From positions 1-13,234 of the forward strand of contig CALCML010000209.1 in NCBI GenBank assembly GCA_937967765.1: DNA of 13,234 nucleotides, given 5' to 3'. Source of the DNA: an uncultured Carnobacterium sp. (GTDB lineage Bacteria; Bacillota; Bacilli; Lactobacillales; Aerococcaceae). Positions 7,020-13,234 of the stretch are shown here, piece after piece. The first letter of the stretch is position 1. Each line of letters starts with the position of its first letter. Both the position numbers and the translations under genes were made by a program. Under the pieces are notes generated by a model that was not told the origin of the DNA, ran no database searches, and saw only the letters and a list, made by a program, of their open reading frames with translations.

Positions 7020-7827
7020 AAAACTCTTCGCACCGAAAGAATATACATTAGAAAACGGGACAACGGTCAAAGAACCACGCTCTAAAGTGATTTTTATTAC
7101 CATCTTACTATTAATTGCAATGTATTTTGCAGGTAAGATTACTGGCTTTAACTTAAAAACATTGATGACTCGTGGCGGTCAATTCTTCGTTATTATTGGT
7201 AAAATGTTCCCACCAAATTGGGAGTATTCAAGTTCTATCTGGGACCCGTTAATTGATACGATTAAGATGTCATTACTTGGATCATTATTAGGTTCGATTT
7301 TAGTAATTCCATTTGCAATTATTGCTTCAAGTAATATTGTAAAAAACAAATTTATCATTAGTTTAAGCCGTTTGTTCTTAAGTGTGGTTCGTACATTACC
7401 TACATTAGTAACAGCTTTAATTGCGACTTATATCTTTGGTTTAGGTACAATTGCTGGTACATTTGCGATTGCGACATATACGTTCGCCTATTGCGGTAAA
7501 CAACTGTATGAGCAAATCGAAACAGTTGATATGGGCGCTTTCGAAGCTGCAGAAGCACTAGGAGCAACTAAAGGAAAAGCATTCTCTAATGCCATTATTC
7601 CTCAAATTTTACCAGGATACATCGCATCTTCTTTATACTGTTTTGAAGGGAACGTACGTTACGCTTCAATTCTTGGGTATGTTGGTGCCGGTGGTATCGG
7701 GATTATCTTAAACGAAAACTTAGGATGGCGTGAATATAGCAATGTCGGTATGATTCTAGTAATTTTATTCTTTACTGTAGTTATTATCGAAAGTATCAGC
7801 TACTATTTACGTACTAAATTAGCGTAG
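7009..7827 (+). CDS. phnE1: Phosphonate-family ABC transporter permease, first paralogue (PhnE1)
   Basis: Inner-membrane permease of 272 residues with the binding-protein-dependent transport (BPD_transp_1) fold. Hydrophobic helices are visible near residues 26-46, 82-108 and 117-165 and in the C-terminal 40 residues. The cytoplasmic EAA loop that contacts PhnC is clear: EAAEALGATKGKAF followed by IIPQILPGYIAS. GYVGAGGIG, a hallmark of the PhnE group, follows. It has a basic N-terminal extension before the first helix. It starts inside phnC with AGGAG just upstream, and is followed after 12 bases by a second permease gene, so the transporter is probably a PhnE1-PhnE2 heterodimer, as in several other Firmicutes. 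The stop codon TAG is joined to the next ribosome binding site. Confidence 0.92.
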   Translation: MKLKKLFAPKEYTLENGTTVKEPRSKVIFITILLLIAMYFAGKITGFNLKTLMTRGGQFFVIIGKMFPPNWEYSSSIWDPLIDTIKMSLLGSLLGSILVIPFAIIASSNIVKNKFIISLSRLFLSVVRTLPTLVTALIATYIFGLGTIAGTFAIATYTFAYCGKQLYEQIETVDMGAFEAAEALGATKGKAFSNAIIPQILPGYIASSLYCFEGNVRYASILGYVGAGGIGIILNENLGWREYSNVGMILVILFFTVVIIESISYYLRTKLA

Positions 7828-7839
7828 GAGGGGACAACT

Positions 7840-8649
7840 ATGAATGAAGCAGTATTAAATCAATATCAAAAAGCCCCTCGTACTTGGATCGTAAAATTAA
7901 TTGTTGTTTTAATTCTTGTAATGCTTGTTGCTTGGTCTGGAACAACGATTGAGTTAAGTAAAATACCTGAAAACGGGGCAGAAATCTCTAAAAATATTAT
8001 TAAAGGGATTTTTTCACCAGATACGACTCTGTTATTCGATATGTCTAATAAAGGTGTAGCTTATCTTTTGTTAGAAACAATCTGTATTGCGTTTCTAGGA
8101 ACATTAGTTGGCTCGATTTTAGCAATCCCATTTGCTTTCTTATCAGCTACGAATATCGTTCCAAAACCTGTAGCGTTAGTATTCCGTACTGTAATTATGG
8201 CGATTCGTACAGTTCCAACGTTGATTTACGGGTTAATGTTTATTCGTGTAACTGGTCCGGGTGCATTTACAGGGTTACTGACTATGTCTGTAGCATCTAT
8301 CGGGATGATTTCTAAGCTTTATATTGAAGCCATCGAAGACTTAGATTACAAGATTTTAGAGTCATTAGACGCTAGCGGATGTAATTTATATCAAAAGATT
8401 CGTTTTGGGATCTTACCACAGTTAATTCCGTCATTTATCTCTACAGTGATTTATCGTTTTGATATGAACTTAAGAGATGCGACTGTTCTAGGGATGGTAG
8501 GTGCCGGTGGTATCGGTTCACCATTAATGTTTGCCATGAGTGCTTATAAATGGAATGAAGTAGGGGCAATCCTTTGTGGATTAATCATTCTAGTATTATT
8601 CATTGAGTTTGTATCTACTAAGATTCGTACACGTTTAGCACGTGGTTAA
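7840..8649 (+). CDS. phnE2: Phosphonate-family ABC transporter permease, second paralogue (PhnE2)
   Basis: Second membrane subunit, 269 residues, paralogous to the preceding gene: both have a single N-terminal helix, a central BPD_transp_1 domain with several helices, and GMVGAGGIGSP near the C-terminus. Its EAA loop is altered (LESLDASGCNLYQKI, then GILPQLIPSFIS) but keeps the Gly and the PQ-P pattern. The start has a strong GGAGGGG site (7827-7833) six bases upstream. It is the last gene of the operon and is followed by a hairpin that can act in both directions. Together with PhnC and PhnD it makes a complete importer; no gene for phosphonate breakdown follows. Which paralogue is the ancestral PhnE is not decidable here. 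Confidence 0.91.
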   Translation: MNEAVLNQYQKAPRTWIVKLIVVLILVMLVAWSGTTIELSKIPENGAEISKNIIKGIFSPDTTLLFDMSNKGVAYLLLETICIAFLGTLVGSILAIPFAFLSATNIVPKPVALVFRTVIMAIRTVPTLIYGLMFIRVTGPGAFTGLLTMSVASIGMISKLYIEAIEDLDYKILESLDASGCNLYQKIRFGILPQLIPSFISTVIYRFDMNLRDATVLGMVGAGGIGSPLMFAMSAYKWNEVGAILCGLIILVLFIEFVSTKIRTRLARG

Positions 8650-8667
8650 TAAATCTATTAAATAACC

Positions 8668-8706
8668 AAAAAACGACTTACAGAGCATTTCTGTAGGTCG
8701 TTTTCG
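8668..8706 (+). terminator. Bidirectional intrinsic terminator, phn operon / DUF624 gene
   Basis: CGACTTACAG (8674-8683) pairs with CTGTAGGTCG (8691-8700), one T-G pair, seven-base loop. It is flanked by six adenines (8668-8673) and by four thymines then CG (8701-8706). On the + strand it ends the phn operon; on the - strand the adenine run becomes six uridines after the stem and ends the convergent gene whose stop is at 8720. One hairpin thus serves both. Confidence 0.85.
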
Positions 8707-8719
8707 TTTGGAATTCTAT

Positions 8720-9346
8720 CTATTTTACCTTTGTGAAAATTTCACGAATTAACGGTGCAAAACTATATGCAACAGCTGCAAAGCCAATCACCAAGAAAAA
8801 TGACAATACAGGAACCGTTTGATAGATAAAGAATAAGCTTGCAGCTACTAAAACAGCTGCCATAATGAATGCTTGAACTGGCATTACGATGATTAATAAG
8901 TAACTATTATTTACTAAACGTTTAATTGGGCTAAAATACTGAGTCGTCATCGCAAGACCAATAATTGAAGCTACAATAGTTACGATTAAAATCAACGCTG
9001 ATAACACAAATAACATAAAACCAATGATTCTAAATAAATCAGCATTATTATTAGCAAAATTCCAGTAAAATTGAGCCATATAAACCATAGCAGCAATTAG
9101 AACTAAATAAACGATCCATAGGAGCATCTTTTTAGTAATATCACGTTTAAATTCATTCCAAAACGGCTTAACTAGCGTGCGATTTTCATCTTCAGAAAGT
9201 TTAAGCGTCGTATGGATTAATGAAGCTAATGCAGGACCAATAGTTATAATAGGTATACATAGAACGACAAATAATAGATTTAATAAAATAAAATCAGCAA
9301 CTAATGTAGCGAAATACCAGAACTTGCTGTCTTGATTATATTGCAT
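8720..9346 (-). CDS. DUF624 / YesL-family small membrane protein
   Basis: A 208-residue integral membrane protein of unknown biochemical role. The N-terminal part carries the DUF624 hallmark, a helix with NLLFVVLCIPIITIGPAL (about residues 23-40), then a polar loop with FWNEFKRD. I count five probable helices at about 14-36, 74-92, 106-133, 148-173 and 178-197, with a short basic C-terminus (REIFTKVK). In Bacillus and relatives, YesL-type genes are often found next to sugar-uptake or polysaccharide-lyase genes, but here the neighbours are a phosphonate importer (convergent) and addA. It is transcribed alone from a clear promoter. The ribosome binding site AAGGA lies about 12 bases before the start. 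The family assignment rests on motif recognition; function is not known. Confidence 0.75.
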   Translation of the reverse strand: MQYNQDSKFWYFATLVADFILLNLLFVVLCIPIITIGPALASLIHTTLKLSEDENRTLVKPFWNEFKRDITKKMLLWIVYLVLIAAMVYMAQFYWNFANNNADLFRIIGFMLFVLSALILIVTIVASIIGLAMTTQYFSPIKRLVNNSYLLIIVMPVQAFIMAAVLVAASLFFIYQTVPVLSFFLVIGFAAVAYSFAPLIREIFTKVK

Positions 9347-9510
9347 GTGAGACCATCCTTATTAATTAATTACTTTAATAGTATACGTTGAGGGGCTTTA
9401 AAATGCAATGATGTTTCTTTATCATATTTTAAATACATATATAGGTTTACATAATATATATTATACTAAGTTATATATCAAAAAATTTCTATATCCTCTA
9501 TCATAAATGA
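9347..9510. other. Very AT-rich spacer between DUF624 gene and addA
   Basis: No open reading frame of note. Apart from the promoter listed separately it contains a perfect 14-base palindrome, ATAATATATATTAT (9451-9464), and other TA-rich tracts, including TTATATATCA further along. With alternating A/T content such palindromes arise easily, so I give this no function; it may help promoter melting or bind an AT-preferring protein. Confidence 0.4.
9380..9408 (-). promoter_or_regulatory. Sigma-A-type promoter of the DUF624 gene
   Basis: On the - strand a -35 TTGCAT (9403-9408) is separated by exactly 17 bases from a -10 TATACT (9380-9385), about 35 bases upstream of the start codon. Both hexamers are near consensus (4/6 and 5/6) and the spacing is ideal. 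This shows the gene has its own promoter and need not be read from addA. Confidence 0.7.
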
Positions 9511-9545
9511 ATACGCCCAGCGTTTATAAATAACACTGAGCGCAT
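9511..9545 (-). terminator. Terminator-like hairpin after addA, fully paired only in the - strand RNA
   Basis: Core arms 9514-9524 and 9532-9542 surround a seven-base loop; extra pairs extend the stem to about 14. On the + strand it has C-A mismatches, but on the - strand these become G-U pairs, so the RNA made from addA folds without interruption. It lies just seven bases past the addA stop. The 3' tail (TCATTTATG) is only moderately uridine-rich, so termination may be partial. Confidence 0.6.
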
Positions 9546-9551
9546 CATCAT

Positions 9552-12500
9552 CTATATAGCTTTTAATGTATCAATATCTATATTCTTATTAATGGATAAT
9601 AAACATAGAACTTTTCTTGTCACTTTTTTGTTACAACTAATACTTAATGCATCGGCGTATATATTTAATTGATCTTTATATTTACGTACGATGCTTTGAA
9701 TTCCTTCTGTAGAATCCACGACATAATCCGTCTTATAGTCAAACACGACAATTTCATCGTCTAATTCGATATATCCATCGATAATCCCGTGAATCATCAT
9801 CAAATCATCTGTCTGAATGGATTTAAAGAATTCGCTGGCTTCTAGTACATAAGAAAATGCTTGCTCACGAACTAATGCATGTGAATTTTGCACAATCCAT
9901 TGGCCGAATGATGATTGGAAGAATTCGAACGCTTGTGTCACTGGAACTTTTGCAGCAACTTCTGGTGTAATTTCATTGGATTCCACTAAACTTCGAAGCA
10001 ATTGTTCTAATGAATCTAATGTAATGTCGCTCGTAAAGTCAACCTTCTGCATTAATAAGTGAAGAGCACTACCTCTTTGTGCGCCTGAAACAGATGCTGC
10101 AGCAGTTTCCATAAAGCGTGGTTGTTCCAATGTAGGAGAGAGGTAAATGGCTCTTCTCCCCTCTTCTATCAAGTTATTTTGCGATAATTCTTCGATAACT
10201 GGATCTTCAAGCACACGTTTCAATTCAGAAACACTTTGATAGCTTGTTGTTTTGCTTTCGGATTCAAATTGATAGTCTTGCTGAATTTTTTGGAGCATTT
10301 GTTGTACTCGAGACTTCAATTCACGTGGAGAATCGGCTTCACTGTAGTATTCATGCCAATCTTCTTGGAAGACTTCTTTACCACTGATTTCGTGAATATA
10401 TTGCTGACTCTTAGTTACGATATCCGGTTTTGCAACAATTTCAGGAATAATCTTGTATTGTTCGCGAATAGCGCTCAGTAGCATCCAGTTAAGGAATGTA
10501 CCACTCTTGAAACGTGCTTGATAAGGTAAAATTTCGCTAGATTCGTTTGTTAAAAAGGCATATTTCTTCTTAAATGACTCGTAGTTTTTAAGTGTACCTA
10601 CAATAATTAGCTTTTCACGTGCACGCGTCATTGCTACATACAATTTACGCATTTCTTCGGATAACAATTTCTTTTTCTCGAAGTTTCTTGTGGCTACAGC
10701 TTGTACAGTTGGATACGTAATACGAGTATTTAAGTCAAAGAAATTCGTACCTACACCAATCTCATCGGAACACATAATAGATGCTTTTAAGTCTTGCATA
10801 TTGAATTTACGGTTTGTATCAATTAAGAATACGACTGGGAATTCTAACCCTTTACTTGCGTGAATCGTCATCACTTGAACAGCGTTTGATTCTGTTGCAA
10901 TCGGTGCTTCATCTAAGTCTTTTTCTTTCTTCTGAAGAGCTTCTATAAAGCGGATAAAGTTACGAACGCCCTTAAAACTACTTGATTCATACTGATGAGC
11001 GTGCTCGTATAACGCATGCAAGTTTACAGCTCTTTGCGCACCATTGGACTGTCCATGAACATATTCCAAGTAATGCGTATCCATATAAATTCCCCAAATT
11101 AACTGAGCAATCGATTCGTTATTCGCACTGTCTCTCCATTTATTTAATAGTGTTAAAAAGCCTTCTAGACGTTCTTTTAGTGCTAATTGTTGCTTAGAAT
11201 CATAATAATCGACTTCTTGAAGCTCAAAATTTGAAACAAACTGGCAAACCGCCTCGTAGTAACTTGTATTTTTCGATGACTTACGAATGTGCGCCAAAGC
11301 GATCTCATCTAGTCCGACAAGTCCAGAGCGCAATACAGCTACTAGCGGAATATCTTGTAGTGGATTATCAATCACTTTTAGTAAAGAAACCATTGTTGTA
11401 ATCTCTGTACGTTTAAAGTATGATTGCGCCTTTTGAACGTTTACAGGAATTCCGTAAGCAGCAAAAATTGATTCAATCTTATCATTATTACTCTTTGTTG
11501 ATGAAAGAATAGCAAAGTCTCCATAAGTTACTGGACGTTTTGCATCTGCTTTATCATTCATCACTTCAAAAGGTGTCTTTATCATCTCTTGAATGCGTTG
11601 CGCAACATAATGAATCTCATTTTCTACCTTTTCGAATCCTTCAGCATCGTCTAAATCATCCGACTTTTCATCTAAATCCACATCTTCAATTAAAATAATT
11701 TCACTGAATTTATCATCATCTTGAGAATATGAAAGATTCCCTGTTTTTAATGCAGCAACGTCATCATACTCCACTTGTCCCAACTCTTTATTCATAATTT
11801 GTTGGAATACCTTATTCGTAAAAGAAAGAACCTCATCTCTAGAACGAAAATTCTCTGCTAGAACAATTCTTTCCCCACTCTTTCCTTTGGCATACTCTTC
11901 GTATTTTTCACGGAATAGAGACGGATCTGCTAGTCGGAAACCGTAGATAGATTGTTTCACGTCACCTACCATAAAACGATTATCGGGCTTACTTACGAGC
12001 TCTAAAATCGCTTCTTGGACACGGTTAACGTCTTGATACTCATCGACCATGACTTCTTTAAAGTGATTTTGATAGTATTCGGAAGCAATCTTTTGACCAT
12101 TTGAATCTAATTTTGTCAGAATTCTCAAAGTATCATGTTCTAAATCAGAGAAATCAAGTTTGTTTAACTGATGTTTTTCATCTTGGAAACGGTCATAAAA
12201 CATCACTGCGATATCTGAAAGTTTCGAAAGAATTAGATTTACTTTCGTCATTTGCTGCAGCTGAACTTCTGGAGAAATCGCAAAGTAATCTTCTTTGATT
12301 TTTTGGAAGTCTTTTTTCAAGCCTTCGCGAATTGCTTTAATCTCATCTAAGCTTTCTTTAACAGTATCATCCACTTTAGCTGTAGACCAGTTCTTGAATT
12401 TTCTATCTTCAAATGTTTGATGCGCAAAAACGTATGACTCTTCTTGGATATGCACCAAAATCGTTTTTACAAAGTCTATATCATCTTCTAATACCGCTTG

Positions 12501-13234
12501 ATGCTTCGGAGCTCCAAGAAGTTCGATATCTTTAAGAAGTTGATCATATTGAGTAACAAGGTAACTTAACTCTTCGATTAATGCTGGTTTTACGTACGTT
12601 TTAACGAAAGATGTTGAAGCATAATCACTTCCAACTGCATAATTCTCTGTTAAATTGGATAACCATGTTTTAGGTTCTCTTTTAGAGCGTGAATATTGGT
12701 ATAGACGGTAAACAGTATTCGTAATACCATCGTCCGAACGGTCGTTTGAGAACGTCGCAAATACTTCTTCAAATTCAGGATGTTCAAGAAGCTCTTCCTC
12801 AAGAGTTCTCCATACTTTTTCTTGCAATAGTTGCCCTTCGATTTCATCCATCATCGTAAACACTGGATCAATACCCGCTAAGTAGAAATAACGACGAATT
12901 ACTTTCATACAGAAACTATGAATCGTTGAAATCATAGCAGACGGAATTAGTTGCAATTGTTTCGCAAAACGTTGTTGAAGAACTTCATCCGTTGATTTTT
13001 CAATTGCTTCTTCTAATTTAGTGCGAAGACGCTCCTTCATTTCCTTTGCTGCAAGCTCCGTGAAGGTCACTACTAACAATTCATTAATGTCGATTCCCTC
13101 TTGAATATGCATCAAAATACGTTCTACAAGCACTTTTGTTTTCCCAGATCCGGCTGAAGCAGAAACAAGAAGATTGTTCCCACGAGTAGCTATTGCCTTC
13201 CATTGATCAGGTGTTGCTTGTAATCCTTTTGGTT
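9552..13234 (-). CDS. addA: ATP-dependent helicase/nuclease subunit A (AddA), N-terminal end cut by window edge
   Basis: Helicase and nuclease subunit of the AddAB (RexAB) complex, which resects double-strand DNA ends for RecA-dependent repair. About 1226 residues are visible; the frame is open past the GTG at 13131-13133 to the window end and includes Walker A (SAGSGKT, bases 13156-13137 region), so that GTG is not the start and only a few N-terminal residues are missing. B. subtilis AddA has about 1232. Motifs in order, counted from the first visible codon: Walker A residues 26-32, DEYQD 397-401, then GDVKQSIYGFR, VMTIHASKGLEFPVV, the superfamily-1 motif LYVAMTRARE, and a C-terminal nuclease domain with Asp1152 (GIIDGY), Asp1165 and Lys1167 (DYKTD). 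All key residues appear intact. addB usually lies directly upstream and would be outside the window. The gene runs against the two + strand operons. Confidence 0.96.
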   Translation of the reverse strand, partial: PKGLQATPDQWKAIATRGNNLLVSASAGSGKTKVLVERILMHIQEGIDINELLVVTFTELAAKEMKERLRTKLEEAIEKSTDEVLQQRFAKQLQLIPSAMISTIHSFCMKVIRRYFYLAGIDPVFTMMDEIEGQLLQEKVWRTLEEELLEHPEFEEVFATFSNDRSDDGITNTVYRLYQYSRSKREPKTWLSNLTENYAVGSDYASTSFVKTYVKPALIEELSYLVTQYDQLLKDIELLGAPKHQAVLEDDIDFVKTILVHIQEESYVFAHQTFEDRKFKNWSTAKVDDTVKESLDEIKAIREGLKKDFQKIKEDYFAISPEVQLQQMTKVNLILSKLSDIAVMFYDRFQDEKHQLNKLDFSDLEHDTLRILTKLDSNGQKIASEYYQNHFKEVMVDEYQDVNRVQEAILELVSKPDNRFMVGDVKQSIYGFRLADPSLFREKYEEYAKGKSGERIVLAENFRSRDEVLSFTNKVFQQIMNKELGQVEYDDVAALKTGNLSYSQDDDKFSEIILIEDVDLDEKSDDLDDAEGFEKVENEIHYVAQRIQEMIKTPFEVMNDKADAKRPVTYGDFAILSSTKSNNDKIESIFAAYGIPVNVQKAQSYFKRTEITTMVSLLKVIDNPLQDIPLVAVLRSGLVGLDEIALAHIRKSSKNTSYYEAVCQFVSNFELQEVDYYDSKQQLALKERLEGFLTLLNKWRDSANNESIAQLIWGIYMDTHYLEYVHGQSNGAQRAVNLHALYEHAHQYESSSFKGVRNFIRFIEALQKKEKDLDEAPIATESNAVQVMTIHASKGLEFPVVFLIDTNRKFNMQDLKASIMCSDEIGVGTNFFDLNTRITYPTVQAVATRNFEKKKLLSEEMRKLYVAMTRAREKLIIVGTLKNYESFKKKYAFLTNESSEILPYQARFKSGTFLNWMLLSAIREQYKIIPEIVAKPDIVTKSQQYIHEISGKEVFQEDWHEYYSEADSPRELKSRVQQMLQKIQQDYQFESESKTTSYQSVSELKRVLEDPVIEELSQNNLIEEGRRAIYLSPTLEQPRFMETAAASVSGAQRGSALHLLMQKVDFTSDITLDSLEQLLRSLVESNEITPEVAAKVPVTQAFEFFQSSFGQWIVQNSHALVREQAFSYVLEASEFFKSIQTDDLMMIHGIIDGYIELDDEIVVFDYKTDYVVDSTEGIQSIVRKYKDQLNIYADALSISCNKKVTRKVLCLLSINKNIDIDTLKAI

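Noticed and set aside
9451..9464. Perfect 14-base palindrome as an operator
   Set aside because: It is made only of alternating A and T in a very AT-rich spacer, where perfect palindromes are expected by chance.
13131..13133. GTG as the start of AddA
   Set aside because: Starting there would remove the Walker A motif encoded just upstream in the same open frame.
1..13234. CRISPR arrays, tRNA or rRNA genes, insertion sequences, phage or toxin-antitoxin genes
   Set aside because: I looked for regularly spaced repeats, cloverleaf-type sequences, transposase motifs and small gene pairs on both strands and saw none.

Overview
The window reads as a chromosomal segment of a low-GC Gram-positive bacterium. 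AT-rich codon use, strong AGGAGG-type ribosome binding sites, a lipoprotein-type binding protein, AddA recombination and a PTS-based sugar operon all fit Lactobacillales. A Carnobacteriaceae/Aerococcaceae-type organism (for example Granulicatella-like) is my guess from gene content only; I could not run a comparison.

Left part (1-4909, + strand): an L-ascorbate (vitamin C) utilisation operon in the order ulaG (5' truncated by the window edge), ulaC (EIIA), ulaA (EIIC), ulaB (EIIB), ulaF, ulaE, closed by an intrinsic terminator. The PTS imports L-ascorbate as L-ascorbate-6-phosphate, UlaG opens the lactone, and UlaE and UlaF carry the later pentose-phosphate isomers to D-xylulose-5-phosphate. 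The decarboxylase step (UlaD) and a regulator are not in the window. Two strong non-coding hairpins lie between genes of this operon: ulaG/ulaC and, the more striking one, ulaA/ulaB.

Middle part (4910-8704, + strand): a roughly 210-base regulatory gap with several repeats, then a phosphonate/phosphate-family ABC transporter operon: phnD (lipoprotein), phnC (ATPase) and two permease paralogues (phnE1, phnE2). A terminator-like hairpin sits between phnD and phnC and probably sets binding protein above transporter. No C-P bond cleaving enzyme is present, so the true ligand is open. A hairpin with tracts on both sides ends this operon and the convergent gene.

Right part (8720-13234, - strand): a small five-helix DUF624/YesL-family membrane protein with its own clear sigma-A-type promoter, then addA, the helicase-nuclease subunit of AddAB, almost complete (only a few N-terminal residues lie beyond the window) and followed by a terminator-like hairpin that pairs fully only in the - strand RNA.

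Overall these are recognisable metabolic, transport and repair genes. I see no CRISPR array, tRNA/rRNA, transposon or obviously new multi-gene system. The points most worth a second look are the intercistronic RNA hairpins, the missing ulaD, and the repeat-rich phn control region.
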